Source of the DNA: Microthrixaceae bacterium
Lineage (GTDB): Bacteria; Actinomycetota; Acidimicrobiia; Acidimicrobiales; Microtrichaceae
Length of the DNA: 64,000 nt
Assembly: GCA_023957975.1 (NCBI GenBank)
Contig: JAMLGM010000001.1
Span: 186,001-250,000, forward strand
Direction: 5' to 3'
Shown: positions 56,296-63,888 of the stretch, in pieces
Numbering within the stretch: position 1 is the stretch's first letter
How the letters are laid out: every line of letters begins with the position of its first letter
The notes under the pieces: model-generated
What the model was told of the DNA's origin: nothing
Database searches by the model: none
Seen by the model: only the letters and a program-made list of their open reading frames with translations
Program-made: the position numbers and the translations under genes

Positions 56296-57536
56296 CCTCC
56301 GCGCTGACCCCGACGGAGGCCGATGCGCTCCTCAGCGCGATGATCACCGACCCGGAGGCTCGCCAAGACCCTCCGGCCACCTTCCGACGCCTTCATGCGG
56401 AGCTTCCGGCGTGGGACAGCGCCTTGGGTATGACGGTGCTCGCGGGCTACCACGACGGACTTGAGACGTTGCGAAGCCCGAAGTGGGGCCGGGCCGAGGA
56501 CGACATGGATCTGCCCGAGTCCTTCGGTACGGCCGAACGGGGCGATCGCGAGCGGATTCCGTCGATGCTGCTCATGAATCCGCCCGATCACACTCGGGTT
56601 CGTTCACTCGTGGCCCGAGCGTTCACCCCGAGGATGGTCGAACGACTTCGACCGCAGATCGAAGCCATTCTCGACCCGCTCCTCGATTGTTTGGCCACCG
56701 AACGCGAGTGTGACCTGATGACGACACTCGCGGTGCCGTTTCCGGTAGCGGTGATCTCGGCGCTGCTCGGTGTCCCGCCGGAGAAGGGGGCAGATCCGTC
56801 GTTCGTCCAACAGATTCGCCACCTGACGTCGTTCATCGATTCTGGGGCGAGTGCGGAGGACATCGCCGCAGCCCAGTTGGCCGCGGTCGAGGTGGCCGGA
56901 TACTTCACCGAACTGGTCGAGGTGAAGCGGGCCGACCCCGACGACGCGATGCTGAGCGCGTTGATCGAGGTGGAGGAAGCGGGTGATCGACTCAGCCATG
57001 AGGAGCTCATCATCAACTCGATCCTCATGTACGCGGCCGGGTTCGAGACGACCTCGAACCTCATCGGCAACGGGATGTGGGCGTTGCTGCGCAACCCGGA
57101 TCAACTCGAGCTGCTGCGTTCGGATCGGTCGCTCATGCCGGCGGCGATCTGGGAGATGCTGCGCTTCGACAGTCCGGTTCAAATCAACATGCGTTTCTCG
57201 CTCGAGCCGGTGGAATTCCTTGGCCGGACGGTGGAGCGGGGGCACTCTGCGATGGTGTTGCAGGGGGCGGGTAACCACGACCCGGCGGTCTACGACGATC
57301 CCGATCGCTTCGACGTGGGTCGATTCGCCGCCGAGGGTGTCCCGCAACCATTGAGTTTCGGATGGGGCGCCCACCACTGTCTGGGGGCTCACCTCGCCCG
57401 AGCTGAAGGTGAGATCCTGTTCACTCGGTTGCTGGACCGGTTCGGTTCGATCGAGTTGGTCGGCGAGCCGCCGCGGTATCGGGCCCATGCCACGCTTCGC
57501 GGCCTCGAATCGCTCCACGTACGCCTCGCGGAATAA
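56292..57536 (+). CDS. cytochrome P450
   Basis: A 414-residue P450: I-helix YAAGFETTSNL, ExxR as EMLR in the K-helix, and heme loop FGWGAHHCLGAHLARAE. A lipid or terpenoid substrate is typical for this bacterial type, but the subfamily is not decided. It is coupled to the CMD-fold gene by an ATGA overlap, with a GGAGG-type site inside the end of that gene. A long palindrome lies 8 bp after the stop. Confidence 0.93.
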   Translation: MTSALTPTEADALLSAMITDPEARQDPPATFRRLHAELPAWDSALGMTVLAGYHDGLETLRSPKWGRAEDDMDLPESFGTAERGDRERIPSMLLMNPPDHTRVRSLVARAFTPRMVERLRPQIEAILDPLLDCLATERECDLMTTLAVPFPVAVISALLGVPPEKGADPSFVQQIRHLTSFIDSGASAEDIAAAQLAAVEVAGYFTELVEVKRADPDDAMLSALIEVEEAGDRLSHEELIINSILMYAAGFETTSNLIGNGMWALLRNPDQLELLRSDRSLMPAAIWEMLRFDSPVQINMRFSLEPVEFLGRTVERGHSAMVLQGAGNHDPAVYDDPDRFDVGRFAAEGVPQPLSFGWGAHHCLGAHLARAEGEILFTRLLDRFGSIELVGEPPRYRAHATLRGLESLHVRLAE

Positions 57537-57544
57537 CGAAAGAA

Positions 57545-57600
57545 CCTGTTCTCCGATAACCAGTGGTCGTGATCACGACCACTGGTTATCGGAGAACAGG
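57545..57600. repeat. perfect 56-bp palindrome
   Basis: Arms 57545-57572 and 57573-57600 (28 bp each) are exact reverse complements with no spacer; the centre is GTGATCAC. It lies between the P450 stop and tRNA-Pro, on which it could act as a terminator from both sides. On the minus side TTCTTTCG follows, and on the plus side a TCTTTTGG follows 12 bp later. Confidence 0.9.
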
Positions 57601-57616
57601 CCTAACGAGAGTCTTT

Positions 57617-57693
57617 TGGTCGGGTTGAGAGGATTTGAACCTCCGACCTCTGCGTCCCGAACGCAGCGCTCTACCAAGCTGAGCCACAACCCG
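57617..57693 (-). tRNA. tRNA-Pro (CGG)
   Basis: A minus-strand cloverleaf: acceptor CGGGTTG pairs with CAACCCG, discriminator A, encoded CCA (57617-57619). The anticodon stem CTGCG/CGCAG holds loop TTCGGGA, giving CGG. T-loop GGTTCAAATCC. It is isolated, with the 56-bp palindrome beyond its 3' end. Confidence 0.96.
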
Positions 57694-57769
57694 ATGCGGT
57701 AGGGCAGTGTACCCCGTCGGCCGGTCGAGTACGAACCGCGTTCGACCGCCGCAAACCGTGTCTATGAGG

Positions 57770-58174
57770 TCACACCTCGAAGAGGGCGGAACCCTCTTCG
57801 AACACCTCGCCGCGCAACACCGTGTCGACGCCACGCTGAATCCGACGTGGCGTGAGTGGCTTGACCAGCCAGCCGTCGGCCCCCGACCGTTCGGCAAGGA
57901 ACGTGTCGACGTCGCGATCCAACAACAGCACGATGTTCTGCGGGTCGATGCGACCGGCACCTTCCTCGTTGCGCAGGTCGTAGGTGACGGCGTAGGCACC
58001 CATCGATCCGATCTGCAGGTCCAGCAACACGATGTCGGGCTGCACTTCCTGAATCGCTGGGCGGACGTCGACCCCGGCGCGGACACGCACGACGGCGACA
58101 TCGTTCGATCCGATTGCGGAATCAATCTCCGCGAACAGTTCATCGGAGTCGGTGGCTAACAAGACTCGTTGCAC
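57770..58174 (-). CDS. single receiver-domain protein with degenerate site
   Basis: A 134-residue stand-alone receiver fold: VQRVLLATDSDELFAEID, the phospho-acceptor region DIVLLDLQIGSMGAYA with its Asp, and GWLVKPLTPRRI with the Lys. The usual Thr/Ser after beta-4 is replaced (NIVLLLDRDVD) and the N-terminal acidic pair is reduced, so phosphorylation is uncertain. No output domain. The GTG at 58174 lies 7 nt after TACCCT (58182-58187). Divergent from the STAS gene. Confidence 0.72.
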   Translation of the reverse strand: MQRVLLATDSDELFAEIDSAIGSNDVAVVRVRAGVDVRPAIQEVQPDIVLLDLQIGSMGAYAVTYDLRNEEGAGRIDPQNIVLLLDRDVDTFLAERSGADGWLVKPLTPRRIQRGVDTVLRGEVFEEGSALFEV

Positions 58175-58325
58175 GCACGTCAGGGTAGTTCCCTGGCCGG
58201 GTAACTCCCAACCTGATGGTGCTCGCGGGGTGAACGGATTCTTTCGGGCGGACGCGGTGTCGACATCGCGGATCGGACCACTACCATCGTGGAACCACAT
58301 GGCCGGCAACCGGAAGGAGCAGACC

Positions 58326-58670
58326 GTGGTCGAGGTGATGATCGTTCGAGAAGAGGCGGCGACGGTGTGTCGTCCGGCAGGTGAACTCGATGCGTACAGC
58401 GTCCAGGCTTTTCGAGACCATCTGGCCGAACTCGCCGGCGAACCCTCGGTGGTGATCGACCTGTCGGAGGTTCCGTTCATGGATTCCGCCGGGCTCGGAG
58501 CGCTGATCGGCGGTATCCGCAAGATCCGTGAGGCTGAAGGCGAGGTGGTGGTGGTGTGCGATCGCGCCGCGGTGTTGCGACTCCTTCACACCACTCGATT
58601 CGATCGCATGGTGAGCGTCGTGGCCTCCTGCGACGATGCCTACGCCGAGTTCAACTCGACCTTGGAGTAG
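58326..58670 (+). CDS. STAS-domain anti-sigma factor antagonist
   Basis: A 114-residue STAS protein: ATVCRPAGELDAYSVQAFRDHLAEL and VIDLSEVPFMDSAGLGALIGG, where the Ser of MDSAG is the usual phosphorylation site of SpoIIAA-type antagonists. A GTG at 58326 with GGAAGGAG 7 nt upstream sets the start; an ATG at 58299 is weaker. No anti-sigma kinase is adjacent, so its partner is elsewhere. Confidence 0.88.
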   Translation: MVEVMIVREEAATVCRPAGELDAYSVQAFRDHLAELAGEPSVVIDLSEVPFMDSAGLGALIGGIRKIREAEGEVVVVCDRAAVLRLLHTTRFDRMVSVVASCDDAYAEFNSTLE

Positions 58671-58682
58671 ACGGCACTTCGG

Positions 58683-59789
58683 CTAGTCGGCTCGCCCGAA
58701 CATGTGGTCGGCGAGCAGCGCGAGTGAGTCGAGGTCGTGTACGTCAGTGCTCAAGAGCGGCACTTCGACGATCGGCGCCGGCTCGACCTGCATCGTGAGC
58801 GGTGCCAGTTCAAGTCGTTCGGCGCGCCCCAGGGCGTCGAGTTCGTCGAGGTTGCGCAGGTGGGCCCGCAACGCTCCATCGCCAGAGGCCTCGGCCGCGG
58901 TTCGTACGTCATCGGCCACTGGCTCGAAGGTTGGGTACATGCGGTTGACCACCACTGCAGCCACCGCCTGTTTCATGGAGGCCAGCTTGTTGGCGAAGAA
59001 GCTCGCCTCGATGACGGTATCGCGACGAGGTGAGGCGACGAGCACGAACTCGGTGCGCTCCTCGCCGAGCAAACGATCGACGAGACGAGCGCGTTCTTTG
59101 AACCCCTCCTCCATCCCGTCGAACGCTGCGAAAAAGGCGATGGCATCGGCGATGACCTCGCCACCGATGGCCTTTCCGAGTCCGCGCAAGATCGGCTGAG
59201 CGGCGTAATTGACCGCTTTGACGATGCCGCGCCCGGGGGCGGTCATCATCCGATATGCCGGATGATCGAGGAACCGCACGATTCGACCGGGTGCGTCGAG
59301 GAAGTCGAGCGCGTTGCGGCTCGGTGGGGTATCGACGACGATGAGGTCGAAGTCTCCGCTGGCGGCGAGTTCGTAGAGTTTCTCGGTCGCCATGTATTCC
59401 TGGGTGCCGCTGAGCGCCCCGGCGATGTTTCGGTAGAAGCGGTTCGACAGGATCTTCTCGGCCTGCTCGGCCGAACCGGCGTAGCGGGCGATGAGGTTGT
59501 TGAACGTCGACTCGGTGTCCAACATCAACGCCGCCAACGTCCCGATCCAGGGGCCGTCGATCGGCTTGGGTTCGTTCGTCAACTCGTCGAGACCGAGGGC
59601 GTCGGCGAGCCGCTTCGCCGGGTCGATGGTCACCACGACGGCCCGACGACCGAGCGTGGCGGCCTCCATGGCGAGAACCGCCGCTGTGGTGGTCTTGCCG
59701 ACACCACCGGACCCACAGCACAGGATCACGTCGGAGTCGGCGCACAATCGCTCCAACGACTCCTGCGGTGTCGGTCCGCCCGCGGTCAT
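58683..59789 (-). CDS. ArsA/Get3-family ATPase 2
   Basis: A 368-residue ATPase with the deviant Walker A CCGSGGVGKTTTAAVLA, DPAKRLADALGL switch I, and VDTPPSRNALDFL switch II. The pair of ArsA-like genes in tandem corresponds to mycobacterial Rv3679-Rv3680 (BagA/BagB), whose products form a heterocomplex. No arsenic-resistance genes are near. The start overlaps the stop of the first ATPase gene (ATGA). Confidence 0.9.
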   Translation of the reverse strand: MTAGGPTPQESLERLCADSDVILCCGSGGVGKTTTAAVLAMEAATLGRRAVVVTIDPAKRLADALGLDELTNEPKPIDGPWIGTLAALMLDTESTFNNLIARYAGSAEQAEKILSNRFYRNIAGALSGTQEYMATEKLYELAASGDFDLIVVDTPPSRNALDFLDAPGRIVRFLDHPAYRMMTAPGRGIVKAVNYAAQPILRGLGKAIGGEVIADAIAFFAAFDGMEEGFKERARLVDRLLGEERTEFVLVASPRRDTVIEASFFANKLASMKQAVAAVVVNRMYPTFEPVADDVRTAAEASGDGALRAHLRNLDELDALGRAERLELAPLTMQVEPAPIVEVPLLSTDVHDLDSLALLADHMFGRAD

Positions 59790-60736
59790 ATCGCCCTCAC
59801 TTGATCGAGTACCGAATCGGACAGCGTGATGAGCGCATCGAGATCGAGGTCGGTGCGAAAGACGAACGGCAGCCGAAGCTGTGGCAGCGGCAGCTCTCGA
59901 TTGAGCCGCTCGATTTGTGACACCTGGGCCGCTGTGCGTTCACGGCGAAGTGCGGACGCCGCAGCGAGGTCGGCGCTGAGCCGGGCGTCGAGGGTGACGC
60001 CCGCGGCGGCAGCGGCGTCGCCGGGAGCCACCTCGATGCCGTCGAGGTGCTCGTAATCCCCGTTGATCACCACGGGGCCGAGTTTGATGCCGATTCGATC
60101 CTCGAGGTTGTAGGCGGTTTCGACGAGTTCGTTGACTGGCGTCTCCTCCGGCAGGGTCACCAGCACCACCTGACAACGGGTCTCGTCGGTGAGCATGTCG
60201 TTCACCTCGCGGGCCTGGGATTCGATGGGGCCCACGTGAACGGCATCGAGGAGGCCCTTCGCGCTCGACAGGAACGTGATGGCGTGTCCGGCCGCCGGAG
60301 CGTCGACGATGATCGCGTCGTAGGTCCGCGATCGTTCGAGTTGTTTGACCTTGCCCAGCACGAGCACGTCCTTGATCCCGGGGGTTGCCGTGGCGACGAT
60401 GTCGACCGCTCCGGAATCGGCGAGCCGCCTCGAGAGTCGCCGCATCCCGTGATCGCCGAGAAACTCCAACAGCGCGGCGTCGGGGGTGAGGGTCCGCGCC
60501 TGCACCGATCCGGCTCCGTGCAGGTCCTCGAACAACACGAGTTCCTCGTAGGAAAGCGCCGGCTTGTCGAACAGCGCCGGCAGACCGAACTTCCCCTCGA
60601 TCTCGACGACGAGCACCCGCAACCCTGCCCGCGCGGCGGCGAGCGCCAGGGTGGCGGTGACGGTCGTCTTGCCCACCCCGCCCTTCCCGGCAACGATGGT
60701 CAGTCGTGGTGCAGTGAAAAACTGCGCAGGATCCAC
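59786..60736 (-). CDS. ArsA/Get3-family ATPase 1
   Basis: A 316-residue ATPase with Walker A VAGKGGVGKTTVTATLA, the EIEGKFGLPALF switch-like segment, and VDAPAAGHAITFL. It is the Rv3679-like partner of the second ATPase. The GTG at 60736 has GGAGG 4-5 nt upstream; this GGAGG is part of a palindrome also used by the divergent NfeD gene. The start codons of the two divergent genes are only 21 bp apart. Confidence 0.9.
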   Translation of the reverse strand: MDPAQFFTAPRLTIVAGKGGVGKTTVTATLALAAARAGLRVLVVEIEGKFGLPALFDKPALSYEELVLFEDLHGAGSVQARTLTPDAALLEFLGDHGMRRLSRRLADSGAVDIVATATPGIKDVLVLGKVKQLERSRTYDAIIVDAPAAGHAITFLSSAKGLLDAVHVGPIESQAREVNDMLTDETRCQVVLVTLPEETPVNELVETAYNLEDRIGIKLGPVVINGDYEHLDGIEVAPGDAAAAAGVTLDARLSADLAAASALRRERTAAQVSQIERLNRELPLPQLRLPFVFRTDLDLDALITLSDSVLDQVRAI

Positions 60737-60740
60737 TTTT

Positions 60741-60750
60741 CCTCCGGAGG
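60741..60750. promoter_or_regulatory. shared palindromic ribosome-binding site
   Basis: CCTCCGGAGG is a perfect palindrome that supplies a GGAGG Shine-Dalgarno site to the ArsA-like gene (GTG 60736, leftward) and to the NfeD-like gene (GTG 60758, rightward). There is no space for separate promoters between the starts, so promoters must lie within the opposite genes. Confidence 0.7.
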
Positions 60751-60757
60751 CCTACGG

Positions 60758-62098
60758 GTGCGCACAGTACTCAGCCGAACCATCTTCGCGGTATTGCTCG
60801 CGCTCTTTTCCTCGCTTGGCGTTGCTGCGTCCGCCCGTCCGGCCTCGGCCGCGGTGGCTCCATGCCCGAATGAAAACGGGTGCGTGCGGGCAATCACGGT
60901 CAACGGCTTCATCGATCAGATCAACGCTGATTTCATTCGTCGGGCCGCGTCGGAGGTCGCCGATGTGCCCGGATATTCGGCGATCATCCTGGTCATCGAC
61001 AGCGAAGGGTCGGTCATCAGCGCTGAAGAACTGAACGATCTGGTCGTCGACCTGGTCGACCTTCCGTTGAAGGTCACCGCATGGGTCGGTCCGTCGGGGG
61101 CACAGGCGCTCGGCGGCGCCGCCGAGCTCGTCGCCGCGCTCGAACCGTCGATGGCCCCCAACACGAGGATCGGCGACGTCGGCGTGCCACAGCTCGACCA
61201 GCAGCGGTTCGGCGATCTGGTCACGTCGACCGACACCAGCCTTCGCGAAACGGTGATCGACAACGACGAGGCCGAACAGCGTTCATTGTCGTTGCGCACC
61301 GACGCCATCTTGGGCGACCACGCGCTCAACCGGGGCGACGTTGCGTTCAAGGACGTGACCGATGATGAGGGCCGCCCCAAGCGCGAACTGCTCACCACCA
61401 ACATCACGATCGGCCTGCCGGTCACGACCCAACTGCTGCACACAGCGGCGAGCCCGGCGGTCGCCTACCTTGCGCTCGCCATAGCGATCGGCCTGCTGCT
61501 GTTCGAGTTCTTCACCGCTGGCGTCGGTGTGGCCGGCGTCGTCGGCGCGATCTGTGCGGTGATGGCGGGCTATGGGCTTGCCGAGTTGCCGCTTCGCTGG
61601 TGGGCCCTGGCTCTGTGCCTGTTCTCGGCGTTCGCGTTCGCCATCGACATCCAAACAGCGATACCTCGGTTGTGGACGTTGATCGGGCTGGTCAGCTGGT
61701 CGGTCGGCTCGCTGTTCCTGTTCGACGGCCTCCGTGCACCGTGGTTGGCGCTGTTGACCGGCCTGGGTGGCATGGCGGTGCTGATGCTGTCGGGGATGCC
61801 GTCGATGGTGCGGTCTCGCTTTGCGACCCCGACGTTGGGGCGAAGCTGGATGATCGGCAAGATGGGGACCGCGATCAGCGACATCAACCCGGAAGGCACC
61901 GTCGACGTCGACGGTGGCATCTGGCGAGCGATCACCAACCGTGCGACCCCGGTCATGGCCGGAGGGGAGCTTCGGGTGGTTGGCATCGACGGGATGACCC
62001 TGGAAATAGAACCTCCCGAAGGCGGCGCGATCGACTACCGCGATCGGCGGCCAGCAGCTTCCGATGACCCCGGTGACGAGCCCGATTCTGTGACCTGA
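60758..62098 (+). CDS. NfeD-like membrane protein, ClpP-type domain without catalytic Ser
   Basis: A 446-residue protein: signal peptide (RTVLSRTIFAVLLALF, cleavage after ASA), a ClpP-like domain (IILVIDSEGSVISAEEL ... AWVGPSGAQALGGAAELVAALEPSMAPNTRIG), several membrane segments between about 235 and 350, and a C-terminal OB-fold (GKMGTAISDINPEGTVDVDGGIWRA). NfeD1-type proteases carry a Ser in AASAG; here the position reads ALGGA, so protease activity is probably lost. NfeD proteins associate with stomatins; no stomatin gene is in view. Confidence 0.82.
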   Translation: MRTVLSRTIFAVLLALFSSLGVAASARPASAAVAPCPNENGCVRAITVNGFIDQINADFIRRAASEVADVPGYSAIILVIDSEGSVISAEELNDLVVDLVDLPLKVTAWVGPSGAQALGGAAELVAALEPSMAPNTRIGDVGVPQLDQQRFGDLVTSTDTSLRETVIDNDEAEQRSLSLRTDAILGDHALNRGDVAFKDVTDDEGRPKRELLTTNITIGLPVTTQLLHTAASPAVAYLALAIAIGLLLFEFFTAGVGVAGVVGAICAVMAGYGLAELPLRWWALALCLFSAFAFAIDIQTAIPRLWTLIGLVSWSVGSLFLFDGLRAPWLALLTGLGGMAVLMLSGMPSMVRSRFATPTLGRSWMIGKMGTAISDINPEGTVDVDGGIWRAITNRATPVMAGGELRVVGIDGMTLEIEPPEGGAIDYRDRRPAASDDPGDEPDSVT

Positions 62099-62122
62099 TT
62101 CACAGAAACTCTTTTCTCAACC

Positions 62123-62151
62123 TTGTTTGCATAATCCCGGCGGCGTATCCT
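62123..62151 (+). promoter_or_regulatory. whiB promoter
   Basis: TTGTTT (62123-62128) and TATCCT (62146-62151) are spaced by 17 bp, a standard housekeeping-sigma pattern, in the 78-bp gap upstream of the WhiB gene. Transcription would begin near 62158, giving a leader of about 20 nt that contains the GGGGGA site. Confidence 0.6.
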
Positions 62152-62176
62152 GCGCCGTTGAAAAGGGGGAACAACG

Positions 62177-62440
62177 TTGAGTGCACAACCATCTTTTGAT
62201 TCATGGCATCACCGGGGGGCATGCCGCGGACCACAGTCAGCGGTCTTCTTTCCGCCGCCGCACTTCGAACGCAAGCACGATCGAATCGCCCGGGAGCACC
62301 GGGCAAAGGAGATCTGTGCTCAGTGCCCGGTGGTGAGTGACTGTCTGAGCTTCGCCTTGGAGATCCGTGAACCACACGGAATCTGGGGCGGAACCAACGA
62401 GGTCGAGCGTCGAGCGATGCTCGAGGTCCGCAGCGCCTGA
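62177..62440 (+). CDS. WhiB-family [4Fe-4S] transcriptional regulator
   Basis: An 87-residue protein with the four cluster ligands Cys16, Cys47, Cys50 and Cys56 and the GIWGGT turn (residues 68-73), diagnostic of Wbl proteins, which are confined to Actinobacteria and their phages. They act with the primary sigma factor. The TTG at 62177 has GGGGGA about 7 nt upstream. Which Wbl subclass it belongs to cannot be told here. Confidence 0.93.
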   Translation: MSAQPSFDSWHHRGACRGPQSAVFFPPPHFERKHDRIAREHRAKEICAQCPVVSDCLSFALEIREPHGIWGGTNEVERRAMLEVRSA

Positions 62441-62507
62441 GGGTGTTCATCGTTCTCGGCACCGGGTTGCACGGAAGTCACGGAATCCAGCGGGGTACCA
62501 TCGGATC

Positions 62508-63044
62508 GTGACTTTCGTGCTCCTGGCGCTGCTGGCGCTGTTCGTCGTCGAAGTCACCGTGATGATCGCGGTGGCGAACGCAACGTCGGTCATCACCATG
62601 TTCCTGGCGCTGACGCTGCTGTGCGCCGCTGGGGCGTGGGTCGTGAAGCGTCAGGGGTTCGCGACGTGGCGACGGATCAATGACGGGTTTGCTCGGGGTG
62701 AAATGCCGACCGACGCCGTGCTCGACGGATTGATCTGGATGGTCGCCGGTGCACTGTTGCTGGTGCCGGGATTCGTGTCGGACCTCGCGGCGCTCGTGTT
62801 GGTGCTCCCACCTACGCGGGCCCTGCTGCGACCGCTCGTTGTTCGACGTGCCCAGGTGCGTGCTGAGTCGACCTTCAACGGTTCTGCGGTGCGGTTCGCA
62901 ACCTTCGGGTTCTCCACGGCCCGGGGCGGTTTCGACGACGACTTCCTGCGTCGGCGGCCGCGACACGATGACGGCATCATCGACCTGGACGCCGAGGAGA
63001 TCTTCCTCGACGAGCCCCGCGGCGAACTCGGCCCGGGAACCTGA
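62508..63044 (+). CDS. FxsA family membrane protein
   Basis: A 178-residue protein: two N-terminal membrane segments (FVLLALLALFVVEVTVMIAVA and TMFLALTLLCAAGAWVV), then RRINDGFARGEMPTDAVLDGLIWMVAGALLLVPGFVSDLAALVLVLPPTR, which is the FxsA core. The acidic C-terminus follows. FxsA alters phage exclusion in E. coli, but its general role is unknown. The GTG at 62508 lies 6 nt after TACCAT (62496-62501), leaderless. Confidence 0.9.
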   Translation: MTFVLLALLALFVVEVTVMIAVANATSVITMFLALTLLCAAGAWVVKRQGFATWRRINDGFARGEMPTDAVLDGLIWMVAGALLLVPGFVSDLAALVLVLPPTRALLRPLVVRRAQVRAESTFNGSAVRFATFGFSTARGGFDDDFLRRRPRHDDGIIDLDAEEIFLDEPRGELGPGT

Positions 63045-63048
63045 CGCA

Positions 63049-63888
63049 ATGTCGTTGAGCCTCCAGGTCGACGACCCACACGAGATCCCGATTCGCGACG
63101 CGGCCACGGTGATGCTGGTTCGCGACGGACGCCACGGTGTCGAAGTGTTCATGCTCCGACGCAATCTCAACTCCGATTTCGTCGGTGGCGCGTATGTCTT
63201 TCCCGGCGGGGCGGTCGACCCGGGCGATAGCGACCGTGCGATCGAGGCCCTGAGCGTTGGACTGTCCGACGCTCAGGCGTCAGAGTTGCTCGGTGTGGGT
63301 CGCGGAGGGCTTGCCTACTGGGTTGCAGCGATTCGGGAGTCGTTCGAGGAGGCCGGACTGTTATTGGCGGTCGACGAGGACGACCGCATGGTCGGGTTCG
63401 CCAACCCGGAGGTGGCCGGTCGATTTCATCGTCACCGGATCGATGTCGACACGGCGGTTCGTGCCCTGCGAGATGTCGTTCGCGAGGAACGGCTGCGTCT
63501 CGCCACCGATCGGATGCACTACTTCAGTCGCTGGATCACGCCGCTGGGTTCACCTCGGCGCTACGACACCCGCTTCTTCGTGGCCCACGCACCCGAGGGT
63601 CAGGTGCCATCTCACGACGACCGCGAGACGATCGCGAACCTGTGGATCCGGCCGACCGAGGCCCTCGAGCGCAACGAGGCGGGGGATTTCACGTTGATCT
63701 TCCCGACGGTTCGTACCCTCGAAGTGCTGGCCCGCTTCGATTCGGCTGAGGCCGTGGTGGCTCACGCCCGTTCGATCGCCGAGTTCCCAGCCATCCTGCC
63801 CCGGATCGTCGAGGACAGCGGGGGGCTGCGGATCGTTCTGCCGGGGGACGAGGTCTACGACGCGTTCAGCTCGAAACGTCTGAATTGA
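63049..63888 (+). CDS. NUDIX hydrolase
   Basis: A 279-residue protein with a NUDIX-like fold of the RppH/Nudt19 type: AATVMLVRDGRHGVEVFMLRRN, AYVFPGGAVDPGD, and the Nudix box region as AAIRESFEEAGLLLAV (REsxEEAG), here interrupted by a 45-residue insertion between the Gly and the RExxEE half, as in Nudt7/Nudt19 CoA hydrolases. The likely substrate is a CoA or nucleotide diphosphate, unproved. The ATG follows fxsA after 4 bp. Confidence 0.85.
   Translation: MSLSLQVDDPHEIPIRDAATVMLVRDGRHGVEVFMLRRNLNSDFVGGAYVFPGGAVDPGDSDRAIEALSVGLSDAQASELLGVGRGGLAYWVAAIRESFEEAGLLLAVDEDDRMVGFANPEVAGRFHRHRIDVDTAVRALRDVVREERLRLATDRMHYFSRWITPLGSPRRYDTRFFVAHAPEGQVPSHDDRETIANLWIRPTEALERNEAGDFTLIFPTVRTLEVLARFDSAEAVVAHARSIAEFPAILPRIVEDSGGLRIVLPGDEVYDAFSSKRLN

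Noticed and set aside
58683..60736. ArsA pair as an arsenic-resistance locus
   Set aside because: No ArsB, ArsC or ArsR nearby; the tandem pair matches the mycobacterial Get3-like proteins instead.
60047..60757. N-terminal extension of the NfeD frame
   Set aside because: It is antisense to the ArsA-like gene; a signal peptide and ribosome site place the start at 60758.
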